DNA of 64,000 nucleotides, from the NCBI RefSeq assembly GCF_000764305.2, contig NW_025939071.1:1-64000 (forward strand), given 5' to 3'. The translations under genes and the position numbers were made by a program. The stretch is from Hyalella azteca. Taxonomy: Eukaryota; Arthropoda; Malacostraca; Amphipoda; Hyalellidae. The notes below the pieces were generated by a model. That model made no database searches. It was not told where the DNA came from and saw only the letters and a list, made by a program, of their open reading frames with translations. Shown one piece after another: positions 1 through 13,196 of the stretch; position 1 is the first letter of the stretch; every line of letters starts with the position of its first letter.

Positions 1-3000
1 TATATATACATACGCAGCGTTTTGAATGGCAACTAATTACATATGTGCTGAATTATGAACAATTGATATTAGTTTCTTGAACTAAGTTTCCTTTGGTGTG
101 AATTTCTTATACGTGTTGTTTTCGTTAAATAATATTTTCTTAGAGGCATTACTTCTTAATTTTGAGTGAATAATGTTGAATTTTTTTTATTACCTGTACA
201 AACTCTTGTGTGGTTATTTGATTATTTTTGGCACTTTTTGGAATTATTGTTGTCTCCTGAAGTGCATACCTAATTCGTCGGAAATGAACGTGGCCAAAAA
301 TTGAATGCCCTGATTCCATTGAGAATCACTCAACATTATTTCTTATTGGGAGAAGAGGCAGTTTTTTGACGAATCAAGTAGGGTTCGTGTGCTCGACGTT
401 GTCGCTGGTAGTTCTGTCTCGAACGCACCACCGCAGGGAGTAAAATAATAAAAAAAACATGCTATGGAAACACAGAGCCTTGGGCTGTGGAGGTTTTAAT
501 AATTCAGTCTATTGGTCCCTTCACAGAGTTCTCTTGTAGAGGGAAATCGCTGTGCTGCACGCGAGCCTCTACCTTGTTAAGAATTGAAGCTGATTCAGGG
601 TCGGCCGACCTTCGTTCCATTTTTCAGTAGCTTGTAAATTGACTAATGTTTTGAGACAAAAAAGAAGGAAGTTACTGCCACTTTTCTGCCTCACGATCAG
701 CTTGCAATGCCAATTTATTAACTGTGAGCTCTAATTTTTTCACCTCTAAGCTGGCTCAGTGGTGAAAAAAAGAGGAATTTCCTGTACTTCATCTGCTTTT
801 GCCTATGAGTGATATAACAATGAGTTTTTCATATTGAGTCCTGAGAACATACAGTGTTGTACTATGGTGTAGTAATGTCGCCGTCGAAGATTAGGCCATG
901 CAGTGACCGCCTACTTATCCCTAGCGAATTTCTTTTTGAGTCGGTGAAGCCGCTCATGGGCTTATAGTCCATGGAAACAATGCACTGGAGCTAGAAAGTT
1001 TGTTTCGTTTTGCTCGTCCATTTCCCCGGAAAATTGGAATCTTTTGTCTTCATTTGGGAGCAGCCATCAAAATTCTGGGAGCGACGTGAGGGATGGCCGA
1101 GTGCGAGTGACGGGCGGCCGAAACACATCGCCGCTACACCAACTAATTTTATGCTTGATGTTGCACTGGAAATGCTTATATCCTGTACTCGTTTTACCCT
1201 CTCTCCTTGATAATTTATTTCATCTTGAACGACGTTATGTTAATTTCAATTCAAACGATGTAAATGCAAATTTTAAATAAAATGGCTTGCATCCTGAACG
1301 GTGAAATGCATGACATTCGATGTGAACCTTTATAGTTGCTCTGCATTTCTGATTAGCTGGAAGTCTCAAGCGTGCTTAAATGATATCCAAGTGCGGTGTA
1401 CAAAGGCTCAGAGGCTCTAATTAGGTTAAACAGCCCTTGATGGAGATGAGTAGATGCTAAATGAATTATAAGAGAAGAAACTCGAGGGGTAGTGCGTTCA
1501 TTCAACAATGTTGGTCTCTGGGACTTTATAATTGGTTTCTTTTGTATATATAATTTTAAGGCTCTGAAATTCTTGCGCATGCGTCTGCTCCAAATGTCAG
1601 TTTTTAGCTTGAACTATAATGTTCGTGCAGTTATCATAAGCTTCGAAGAAATGTTTCTATCCATCGCGTAGTTACGATTTCCATGCAAATTAGAAGTTGG
1701 ATTACCCGCATTTGAAGATATTCAAGATGCGATAATATGTCCTTCGGATATAAGGGTTGTCATTTCACAGTTTACGTTGCCTCAATTTGCTTTACTCGAG
1801 TGCTTTTATGTGCCACCGACGAGAAATATCGTCCAGACTTTCTTGGTCACTATAATTACTGGCAATCCCATGCAACTCGTCTTCCAAGAAGATTTTATGC
1901 GAGATTCTTAGTGTTTCTGAGCAACGATTGCTCGCGAATGATTGCGATTCTGGTCTTGTGCGCCTCATTTGCATGCCCATCGATCGTCTTAGATAACCCA
2001 CCTGTCTTTACATTATTTTGATCGGTTACATTCATTGTAAAAAATTACCATTGTTTAAAATTTTTCCCAGATTTTATCAAAATGTTTGAATACACTGCTA
2101 TTTTATGTTTAATTTGTCATATTTGAGTACATCCAGAATATATAATAATTAATTTTGTATTTCTATTTTCACACAATTTTCCCCATCGGCCAACACCAAA
2201 TCCCGTCGTATGGTGGTTTTTCATGAAAATATATTTAATACGACCCAAGTAAGTTAACATTTCAATGCAATATAATTCATTTCAAGTAAATTAGTTCCCT
2301 TATGGCGTGATACACGTTCACATAAAAGTATTCTTACCTCGTATGCAATATTCTCAGCATCTTTATAGATCAGTTCTGCACATTTCTTTTAATCCCTATT
2401 AATGGCGGCAGGAAATTTCTTCAATTCTTGCTTACCGATTGTTTTCCAAATCCATGGTCAGAAAACATGGGAGCTTCGAGTTAACTGCGGTAGTTTTGGA
2501 CTCGGCAACAAAAAAAAACTACACTGTTTGGAGCGCCGCTCTCAAAAGCTACCGTCGAAAGTCGGAAAACACTTCAAGTTTCAGCGTTCTTTTCTTAAGC
2601 GATGGAATTTGTTTACAGTTTCACAGAAGAATTTTTGTTTGAGAGACTTACGTTATTTATGAAGTGTTATTGTATATGGTCTATGTAAATGGTGTACTAA
2701 ATATTTGTAAATAATTTATTGAGATTGATTTTTTTGGTCAAGTTTTTTTTATTTGAACGGTTGTTTTGGTCAAGTTTATTGAACGCTAAATGTACAGCAA
2801 ACCACAGATATAAGCTATAATTGCCTAGTCTCCATGCTGCTTGAACTAGTCTCTTTGGATGTATTGCTCACAGTTGCTTATGATACTTAGCGATCTGCTT
2901 AGCCTATGTCATGGATCATCCTAACTCACTAACTATTTTGTCTTATATTTGTAAGTTCAACTAAGATTATATATTACGAATGCACTTCCTCAATTTGGAT

Positions 3001-5800
3001 CGATTGTGTCATGACATTAATAGATTTTACCCTCAGAAATATATTTTTCCACGTTTTCAAAGATTAGCAGTGAATGGCGCCCTTTAAATAAATTGTGAAT
3101 ATCGTTTGAGTAGTTCGTATTTTCCGCGTAAAATTTACCTATTTAGTTGCTCTAGAATTGTAACCTGGCATTTATATATGTAGTTGTTAGGCAAACAACA
3201 TTTGTATTTCACCTATCTTGATCCTAGTTCACCTTTTGCAAAAACACAAATGGAGCTTCTTTTTCTTTCCATTGCTAACTCCATTAAATCTTAGCCCCAT
3301 TTGCAGCTTTTGCCCTGATGGATCGTCTTCAATGGGACTCGCCTCAACCAAACCTCGGTCGAGCCAATCCCTCCTGGCATCTCATCTCGCAAATGCCAAA
3401 GTTTTCCGAGAGTAACCGCAATCATTTGAAAACTAGCAATCCTCTCGCAGATCTTCGCCTTTGATATTGAAATCAACGTCATTTTTCTGTTTCAATTCTG
3501 AGCTCGTTTCTGATTCAGGATATTTTTTAGCCATTTTGGGAATGTCCGGTGGAGATGCTTTCTTTTGGATTGCTTCTTGAGTGATATTCTTTTCTGACAG
3601 TAACATTATTCAGCTGCTGAATCTGATACATGCGCGCGAGGAGCATAGCACAGAATGGCGCAAGATACGCCTTCAACTTGAGAAAAAATTAAAGTGTAAA
3701 TGAAATCTCACGTTTTTTTTTAATTTTAAGTCCAGTGTGAATACCTATCACAAAAGTATTTTATTTGTTAGAGTCCTATTAATAATTTTTAATTTATTTA
3801 TTCACAAAAGGGATTAAAAAGTAATTGAAACTATTGTCGATTTCAACCTTGTATACTGATGGATCACGAAGACACTACTAAGAAATAATTTGTTATGTTT
3901 ATTAAATAATTTCTTTGTAATGGTCGACCCGAACAAATGATGCTTAATTGACAAAAACCAGTTAATTTCTTCTCTAAGTTTCTAGTGAGCAACCTTCAAT
4001 TCGATATTCTTCTCATAAGTACAATTTCGAGCACTTTTATCACTACTTATGGGCGATTAAAGTGACCAATCATATAAATTTATCGAATAAGTGCTAAATT
4101 TCTTACATAATAGATTTCATTGTCGATGAAGCTCTCTGTACTAGCATCGCTAGTATTTTTTCCAGTTTACGAAGCGCAAAGGAAACAATCGGAAAATAAT
4201 GAGTTCCAAAGCTTGACTTCTCATTTATTGAGGAATGTCCCATAACTCTGAAACGTCGACCTCATACGCAATTCAATTAACCTTAAGAAACTTGCATTTT
4301 TTATTTGTTTTAGCTTTCAGTAAAAAATGAAGAAATAAGATATTTTTCTGGCACGGCATCACCTTCGATTTCTCAACGGCATCGGGAAGCACAATAATGC
4401 TTGGTTCGCCAATATGCCAGCGCCAGCATTTGCAAGGTTGCAAAACAATCTTTTTCCTATTCCTGCTTGAAAATAACGAACCAAGGTCGTTGCTAATTGA
4501 CTCTTGATCCGGTTGTTGATGTACAATGCTAATTGTTGACAACTTTCCGTCCTTTGGAGCCCGAGTTTCTACTACCATAGCGAGTAAGCCCGGCGTTGCT
4601 TTAGATCGACGATTCCTGCAATTTTGAGTCCCAGATTCCGAAACCTGATAAGAACAGGACTAAATTATCTAGATTAAAGAAAGACCAGCTCAACTAAGGT
4701 TTCTCATTTCAAATATTTCATAGAAATTTCATTTGCCTCGCGTTAGAAATGTGTAAATATTGTTTCTAAATTAAATTCATTTCACATTTTAAAAATCGAA
4801 TTAAAATATTTGGTGCAATCCTTTTCTCTCAGTTTTGCAATGCTTTACTATTGCTTTACCTGGAGCCTTTTTTTCCTTATATTTATGGCCCCTGGCTTCA
4901 AACACGCACACAAACTCACAACCTTTGACAAATAAATATAAGATAACATCTATAACTACATAGCAAAAACGTTATTTTCAAGTTTTCTTGCACTTTTAAC
5001 GGTCTAGGTTCTAGACTATAAATTGCGCCGTTTTAAGGCGAGATGTGTTGCAAATCATTCATAATAAGGCAAGCACTTCGTTAGCACAACTGCCGACCTC
5101 TGACACGCGTGTTATGTCCTCGCCGCTGCTGCTGAGGCGGCCTCTCGTTCACTGGTCATAAAGAACGAAACTGCTGACTCGGCGCTCCTCGGTCTATTTG
5201 CCTACGCCTGCTGAGTCCGCCTCGAAAAAATGTTTCCTAGACTTCTGACACTGGCTTTTTATGTTTCACTTCTCGTGTGGATTCTTTTAAAATGCCTAAA
5301 TTCATTAGGAAAAATTTGGCGGCAGTTGAAAAATTACCTCCTATGTTGGCAAACGATGTGATGACGAGGTAATGTTATTCAAAGTCCTGCGTTATTAGTC
5401 TTGTGTTGAAAAAGATATTGTCATTTTTATTTGACCTCGATAATCCTTGCTAATTTTTTTCTGCATAATGTATGTCTTGCGCTCGGCTTCTAAGATTGTG
5501 ACAAAAATGACTAAACCTAGTCAGAATGAAGTGTAAAAAATATTAATGTAAACAAGTTTATATGCTTAGCTAGTTAAAGTAAAAATTTTTAATAGTGTAA
5601 TTTAAATCCGATTAAGATGAAACTATTGGCGACATTATGTCTAGGACATCTTAATGAAGATTTACCTTGTATTCCTAGAATGAATTATATAAGAGCTATT
5701 ATAATATTATGTGCCGATAATAATAGAAACGTTTGGATTTTAACTGGTTCGAAGCCTTTTTAGCGCAGTTTCTCTTTTATGGAAAAAATGCGCTATAGTG
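1..5800. other. Non-coding AT-rich stretch, no gene seen
   Basis: I see no supported gene here. The sequence is AT-rich with short T and A runs, and the open frames are short and overlap on both strands as chance frames do. The only frame with plausible splice borders is a minus-strand one at 4363-4644, treated as a finding. The stretch could be an upstream intron or 5' flank of the + strand gene whose coding exon starts at 13197, because that exon is preceded by a splice acceptor and so needs an upstream exon. Confidence 0.6.
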
Positions 5801-5815
5801 CTCGTCATGTCGGTC

Positions 5816-5843
5816 CGTCCGTCCGTGACTTCACGGACGGACG
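5816..5843. repeat. Perfect 13-bp inverted repeat with 2-base loop
   Basis: The left arm CGTCCGTCCGTGA (5816-5828) is exactly complementary to TCACGGACGGACG (5831-5843), leaving only CT between them. The arms are built on a GTCC/GGAC tetranucleotide, so it may have grown from a small microsatellite by inversion. It stands out as GC-rich in an AT-rich surround. A perfect 16-bp palindrome follows 19 bases later. Confidence 0.85.
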
Positions 5844-5862
5844 AGAAAATCCGTTCTCCGTC

Positions 5863-5878
5863 ACTCACTGCAGTGAGT
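5863..5878. repeat. Perfect 16-bp palindrome
   Basis: ACTCACTG is followed directly by its complement CAGTGAGT with no spacer. It forms a pair with the 13-bp hairpin just upstream. No function can be assigned. A dimeric protein-binding site or a relic of foldback DNA are both possible. Confidence 0.8.
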
Positions 5879-6282
5879 ACTGATCTAATTTTCTCTGATT
5901 TATTGCTGGTCCTCAACTTTTTTCTGAAATTTTATAACAATATAATTAATCATTAATAACCACGAAATAAGATTTTACAAGTGACGCGTTGGGAGCGCCG
6001 TTTTGTTCTTCCGATGAAAATCGTTTCTCATTTCATACTGAGGTTTAATGTCTTTGTGCTCAGAGAAAATTGCTTAAACTCGCTTCTTTGTCCGTGGGTC
6101 GGAGATTGCCTGAGCGTGTACTTGGCATATCATGAGGAGGTTATCGTTTATTCTTGTAAATAATAAAGCATGTGTTCGTCGTCCCTCTCATCGAAATGTC
6201 AGTGTTTGTTTTTCGGTTCTTTAAGTGGATCTGGAGGCTAGTATTAGCAGTTTCAAATATAGTTTCTGGCATTTTGTCTCTC

Positions 6283-6610
6283 AGGAATATATATGCCGTG
6301 CCAAAATCGCGGAACTGCCGATTCTATGGAATCGGCAGCCAGTTTTCCGAATCTGTAGAATTAGCATTTCTATACTCTAGGTATCTGGGGTTAGGGTTAA
6401 GTCAGTCAGCCAATTTTTTTAATATTTAAATATAAAGGAACTTGACCGAACTTGACCTAACCTTTTCTAACTCTACCAGTCGATTTATGTTCTAACTCTA
6501 ACGTCCGATTTTCTGAATCGGCAACGAAATACTAATTCTAAAAATTTGGCAAACTGGCTGCCGATTCCATAGAATCGGCAATTCCGCGATTTCGGCATGA
6601 CATATTTCTA
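6283..6610. mobile_element. Foldback / MITE-like element with nested hairpins
   Basis: The left arm (6283-6370) is matched in inverted orientation by the right arm (6526-6610) with about 80% or better identity by eye. About 155 bases lie between them. Each arm carries its own perfect hairpin of TGCCGATTC and GAATCGGCA around a 4-base loop (6316-6337 and 6559-6580). A further half-copy of the GAATCGGCA motif lies in the core at 6515-6523. There is no transposase frame inside, so this would be a non-autonomous element. I could not identify a convincing target-site duplication, so the true ends and superfamily are open. Two inverted copies of a smaller palindromic repeat is the alternative reading. 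Confidence 0.6.
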
Positions 6611-9600
6611 TTTTTATTATTGGTTTGCCCTTCAAACATGAAAATTTATTGTCTTGGCTCTTGTGTAAATGCACTCCTTGGATTTTATTTAAGGCAGACA
6701 TGCTTGCACTAAGTGCACACAATTTCTTTTATTAAACTTGATGGTTTCTCCACCTCAAGTTGCCTCTACATCACTCATTACCGAGCCACGCTTGCATGTC
6801 TTATTCACACCCCCGCCACGGCAGCACGAACACACCAAAACCACCTCCACCATTCACGGTATTGCGGAACTCAACATGAAGACGTTAGACCTCATTTGCG
6901 TGATGAACTTCACATGCGAGGCTCAGCATATGTGCTGCCTTCGATATATTGACCGGCCGACCGCGCGAAATTGAGACGCGCCGTATCCTCACGTGTGTTG
7001 GTGGCTACCCAACTTTATTTGTACGTGTTACAGCTGTGGAATGTTTGCAGTTCCAATTATTTGGAATACTTTCATTACAGTATTGCAATTTCTCCATGTA
7101 GACATGATCTGTATCAAACATATCGACTTAAAACCTGCACAACAATGCGACAGTTGTATTCAAATTGATTACAAGTTATTGTGCACTTCACTTTTCGTTG
7201 GCGTTTACAATTTAATATTATAAGATAATTTTTCGATTTGTTAGTCATGCGATTCACTTCAAACACCCTTTCGATAAATTTGTTATTCTTCTTCCATCAT
7301 TTAGGTGCAAATTTTTTTGGCTTTTTATTTCGCTTAACTTCTTATCCGAGCGCTAAACCTCAATAAATTTTAAATTTTGACCACGTGTAACTTAAAGTGA
7401 GAAGTAATTGCAACCGCCCATCGACAACAGGACAATAAATTTATGTTTGCCTTTAAGGTTTGTTACAACGAATTTGTTGCATAAATTTTCAAATTTGAAT
7501 TCAACTGCATACTGATGTTCATTTGAGGTCCGCAATGAGAACCCTGATTGCAGTGCCGGCGTCGGGTTACTTTCCAGTTCTGCGCAAAGCTAATTTGTGA
7601 TGCGTCAATAAATCTATAATTGCCCCCACGTCGAAGCCATGAAATGAGACGCCATGCGTGATTGACGCATTCACTTGCATCTCCGGCTGGCTTCGGCTAC
7701 TGAGGACCACGGAATTATTGCTGCAGAAATTTTTTCATTGAAACCCGGATTTTTTCTGCTGGTTTTACATGTTAAGTGCGATCGGTATTTGCATTCGAAT
7801 GAAGTTGATGTTTGATTGCTTGATTTTACATTGATGTTGATGAGGTTCATTTTGTTTTAATTTAATGCTGAGAATTTCTTGTGATTACTTCGGTGGCTTT
7901 AAATTAAAATATTCACTGTTTCACCGCCAAGTACTGCTCCAAATTAGGTGCTGAAATATATGCTCTATTTTCGGACATTAAATTCAAATTCATCTCATTT
8001 GTCGATTAGCCATATTTTTCTAGCCTCAATACTCATCTCGATTGTTTATTTCCGTTCATATTGAAACAGATGCATATACATGCATAAAAATACGTCTCCG
8101 TAGACATTCTACTATACAGTAGTCATCGCGACCCCCATACATGTGAGCCTCGCCGTGCAAGCTCGTATACCCACAGCAAGTCTCGTCAGGATGAAGCTTT
8201 CTCTTTCCTTCGCGCCGGACGCGGAAGATGAGCTCCATAATTCTGCCCTCAGGAGGGTGGCACATACCATTGGGATTATCTGCTGCTATTAGGGATATCC
8301 CTTAAGATGTCCTTTGCTGCTCATCACCGTGACATTCGCTCTCCCTGTACCTGCTGGGGTGGTCCTTATACAGGTGCTGTTGATTTACGTTAGGCGATGT
8401 GCTGTAGCACAGGAAATCTTCCAACACACTTTCGCATGTATTGTATAGTATGTGTTTTATTATCACAATTCAAGGTTTCTTCAGAATTTCCTGTTCAGAC
8501 TTTGAAAGCTAAAGCATACGAATAAGTTCTGTAAATTTTAGCTAACTCCCTATAAACATTTAGGTGTTGTACTCACCTGTTATTTAAAGTACCAAGGTTT
8601 ATTTATTCCAGTCTAACCTTTTATTTAGAGTGTTATCTCAGTACCACGTAAGAAGAGCGTTCGTAAAGGATGCGCTCATTTATAATTAAAAGTGCAAATA
8701 GTATGCGCAGGAATCCATTGTAATAATGGTAGTATTTCATAAACAGATTTGGTAGAATTGACTGTATATCCTGGCAACCGAAAAATTTATTTCCACCATT
8801 ATATGGTCTTTCCACTGACGTTAACATGGACTGACAATTCGTTCGTTTTATATTGTTACGCTGTTGTATTCGATAACCGTTTTCCAGTACATTAGCCAGT
8901 TTGAATAATTTACTCGGCTCTGCTGTAAGCATTGTTAGCATGACCTCTTGTTTGCTGTGAAAACACTGAAGATTTAGCAAGGACAAAGGCACAATTCTTG
9001 CCTTAGTTCCTCGTCGAGCGAGTCTTTGTTCGGCCTAGAAAGTCTCGTGGTTAACGCAATTCTTCGCCGAGTGATACAGTTAGCGGGCTTTTATCCAGTC
9101 AAATGAGCTTCCTAATGAACTGTTCGGAGAATAATAAATGCACTTTACTGTGTCGACGTCCGTTGGTTAAGGAGATGTGCTCTAGCCGCTGATGGAAACC
9201 TGATGGGCTCCTTTGGTGATGCTCTTCGCTTGGTGATTCGCTTCCGCGAATTTCTTTGTAGAAAGTCGCTGCAAACAAACTATGTGTGCCTGTTTCCTTG
9301 ATCAACTTGTCAGCAACAAATGCTTGACAATAAATTCAACTTTAGTAAGGTGCATAAAAAAGCATTATTGATTGACGATTGTAAGCTCGGGAATTTTCTT
9401 TACCATTTTGACTAACGGGATTTGCCATTTTGATAAGCATTAACTAAATTAAACTGTTTAATTTTCTACGCTGTTGTTATGCAGCATTCATTAGAGGCGA
9501 ATTTAATTATTGCCATGGTGCGAAAATTCCCTTGAAAAGTTGTGTTAGCAAAGAAACCATAGTATTTTGACGAAGTGTGCGAGTTTAACTATCCATATAA

Positions 9601-12600
9601 TTTTAGGATCAGCTGATCGTTTTGCTGTCTTCATTGTGTTTATTTAAATGAGCCCCATCTGAATTTGCGTTTTTCTCGAATTCGACGGTATGAGCATATT
9701 TTGCAACATTATCGTAATAAAATGGCCTTGTGAGTTATTCCTGAACCCTACAAGGCCAGGTATCCTTTGCTCTTCAGTCGGCAGTAAACAGAAAGCACTC
9801 GATCATTTCGAGCGGCTCGATATTCATTCTCCACCGCCTCATATCGTCCCTGGCGCCGGCTTTTATTCGCTTTGCGCCTGACAAACAAGACCTTCTTTGG
9901 CCAGCTCCTGCCATATGTGCTCGGCCGCTGATGCTCTTCAAAGATTGCCTCCAATGACCGCCGTTGGCAAGTTTGTGACCTAAACTGCGCACGTCCATCA
10001 ATGATCGGTGACCCAGCGTTGATCGATCGGTTGTGGGTCATCAGTGACCCAGCTGTACCAGAACCGCGACTGACACAAAGGCTACTCATCTTCCAACTTG
10101 AGTGATGGATCCACAAATTCATTGGGATACTGGCACTTCTGTTTGACTGGCCGGAATTCGGGCCTTATTTCGTGCTATTGACCTACTAATGCACTCGTGT
10201 GGTATGGAATTGTCGCAGAAATGGGTACTCATAAAAGCTGAAGGTCTTCCATTTGTGTTGTATTTTTGGCTTTAAGTCTTGGTCATCTCCCTTTCTTTAA
10301 GCTCTTTTCATGAATAGATCGGGTTTTTCATTTTGCTACTAGTCATATTCCCCTTGAGACTACATCGTTGTAAATAAGAACTTGTCCAAGAAGTAATTCA
10401 TTGATAAGGACTTAAATTTCGATGGTCAGTTCCTATATCCTTCTCTGTCTTCTCAATTGTCTGATTATCCAATTGGTAGAATGCAATGTATGTTTCTTGG
10501 AAAGTGCATCACCAGGACATGCACGATGCTTTAACTCCTGCCGCTCGTTTCAAAACGCATCAAATTTCGCACTTCCCTCACTCGCACACCATGCCTCATA
10601 GAACGCCCGATAGTCCCTATACTCGGCTTCTGTGTGCGCCTTCCACTGGTCGACGGTATTTTTGCGTCGTCCGCTTTCAGATCAGCGGCCAATCCTTAGG
10701 TGATACACAAGAACTTTTAACACGATTGCATTCCCCGTGCTCTTGCTGGCAACATGGAGCGCTGTCATATTTTCGTGGCGCTTTACAGCTCCAGCTTTGC
10801 TCCCAGTGAAAAAAAAGCTGAGCGACTTGATGTTCGATGGAGCTCACATCTCCATGAGCTAAACTTTAGCCGGGGATACTGGTGCACGAGTGAAAACATT
10901 TGCATCGAACGTGCTGGCTTTCGCTTCTTTGTGCAGTTTACTTCTGAAGAAATAAATTGCTATTCAGTTTTGTGTTTGACGTGTTTCTTCAGTACGATTT
11001 TCTACGAGCTTTATTGCCGTTGATCGCAATTGCTTGCAGCTTTGGTATTTTTCAGAATTTATTGGATGCGAGAGAAGCACCGTGCATTGTTCTTCCGCGT
11101 TACCTTATAATTTTTAAAAGAAGCCACCAACAGCAGCGTCAAGAGTTAAAGCTATACCGATCAAGTCCCACTATCCAACAATGTACCTAACCCAATCCAT
11201 ATGAACCACTGTTTTAGAACGAATTTTTGCAGTTGCTTCCCTGATACATACGGCAAGGAACACTTGATAAACATTGTTGTCGCTGCCGACTTGGCTGTGA
11301 ACCCCACGAGACCGTTTTCTGTCGAGGACGGCGGCTCTGCACAGAAGTAAAATTTGTATTTAGCTTCTGGCTGAAACGCAAAACTCGGCCTTTCCATGTG
11401 CATGTAGTGTACGGTATGGAAATGCGTTAAACTGAGCCATGCCTAGTTTGAAGCCAACAGAGCGGCTCGTATTTTTGGTTAAATACTTGTGCTGAAATTT
11501 AATCCATATTTTTCCGAAAAATTCTCTCTTTGATGCTGTGGTCGAGAATACTCCTAAGACGTGATGTTCCCTTGTTAATATCTTCAATACCTTCAGCAAA
11601 TCTCAGCTCGGAAGCACGTGTTCACTCCAGTACTACATTCGTACGTAGTAAGAGAGACTATGAAGGCATGATTTTTTTTAACAAAAATTATTGTAATAAG
11701 TCATCCATTTGTAAATTTGAAATTAATTTTTAAGAATGTTTAGTCTTTAAAGTATGAACATTTTTAACACCTATGATGCGTTTTAATTGGTATGCATAAG
11801 TGTATTTGCGAAAAAGACCAATATTACGACTACAGAATTGCTGAGTGAACTTATTTCTTTCATGCTACATAACTTGTTGGTGAACGTAGCGTTCTGCACG
11901 TGTCAGGTGCGTATGATACACGCGGCGCGGCCTGTTCATTGTCTGTAAGTACACAGAATATTCCATCAGATCCAGCTTTGCATAACCAGATGCTGCTGGG
12001 CACAGAAGCATTTGTATGCTCGTGCGATCAAGGAAGCCTGCTTGCGTTGTCTCGGGGAAACTGCCGCATTTTTGGTGCTACCATGTATCTCTGATATGAC
12101 TACGGTGCCGCAAGTCCTTTTTGTCTTATGCTAAACCTGACCCTTGAAGTCGGCTGGCGAGCGCGTACGACAATAAACGATGCGCTCCTTTGAATCCTAT
12201 GGGAAATCAATTTTTGCATTCAACCATACTGATAGATGTCCTGAAATTGCTTGGCCATGTCAGTACCGTGTTTACCATTCAACAGATTATCATAAGCGCG
12301 GGGAACTTAACGAGCCTTGAGCCGCTTCACTCTACGCATTCCCATCGCCAATCTTCGAATTCCCCAACGTGTTCGACCGATTCCTGAAACGAAGATTCGG
12401 TGCGGCAAAGAAGTTGTTGTTTCCGCTTATGAATGCATTGGAGTAACATATCACTATTGAGGTTGATCGTTATGTGTACACTGGATGACGTATATTTCTT
12501 CAGATTTCTTTTTTCTTTTCTTACTCACATGTTTTAATGTTTCTATCGTGCTCTTACTAATGGTACGAAGACCAACTACATAAGTGGTGTGTTACTTCAA

Positions 12601-13140
12601 GCACTTCGATTTGTAACCCTCGCTTTATTTTTCATGCAGTTTGTTTATACGAACTTCCTATGCGCTATCCTCGTATACTCCTTACCAGAGACCAGCGTCT
12701 AGTGAACGATTCCGAGCCCCCCTTCTGCTATGGTGATATGATCTGCGTGTAACGTGGTAACTGTGTCACTGCTGCACCTCAATTTATTGCAAGGGAAATA
12801 TTCCACGCTTGCCACCCTAATAAGGAAATGAAAAGGAAATTGACACGAGTGACCGTCGTTGAATTTTCGATGAGCCTTGTCGTACTTTGCTCCTCTTGAC
12901 AGCTGCTCGTTTGTACGAGACACGAATGCTTGCTTTTTCGTCAGGAAAGTCAATTTATTCAAAATTGATTTATCTGAATTAAGCTTTTGGCTAACCAATA
13001 TTATTTATTATATTTATTTTTGAAACATCGACTCGTAATCGGATAATTCAAGTGCTCCAACGTCGTTCATTTCGTTTTTACGTATTGTTTCGTATGTTTA
13101 ATCACTTTTCAGGCCATTTCTAGCAATCATAGCTATGCAT
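6611..13140. other. Non-coding stretch before the coding exon
   Basis: No gene can be supported. Composition varies, with somewhat GC-richer patches around 9.75-10.1 kb and 10.5-10.8 kb that carry open frames of 107-124 codons on one or other strand. These have no recognisable domain and their length is expected by chance. A good pyrimidine-rich acceptor-like site occurs near 7303 (TTCTTCCATCATTTAG) without an exon behind it. The region is probably an intron of the + strand gene, whose 5' exon must lie further upstream. Confidence 0.55.
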
Positions 13141-13167
13141 TTCTGATGGAAATTTTCTTTTTTACAG
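13141..13167 (+). other. Splice acceptor with branch-point match
   Basis: The exon is preceded by TTCTGAT at 13141-13147, which fits the YNYTRAY branch-point pattern with the branch A at 13146. A run of T and C (ATTTTCTTTTTTACAG) then ends in CAG at 13165-13167. The branch-to-AG distance is about 21 bases, a normal spacing. The exon in-frame stop TGA at 13173 lies between this acceptor and the ATG at 13197, so the coding frame cannot extend upstream and the first 29 exon bases are 5' UTR. Confidence 0.7.
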
Positions 13168-13196
13168 GATGCTGATGCGTGGGACGGCGTAGCATC

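Noticed and set aside
5744..5755. GGTTCGAAGCC resembling a tRNA B box
   Set aside because: No A box at the right distance and no cloverleaf can be folded.
8633..8992. 119-codon minus-strand frame with an acceptor-like TTTTCACAG and AATAAA after the stop
   Set aside because: The frame is A-rich, has no recognisable domain, and AATAAA is frequent here; such frames are expected by chance.
9748..10122. 124-codon minus-strand frame in a GC-richer patch
   Set aside because: No domain, no paired splice sites, and a + strand frame overlaps it; length is within chance expectation.
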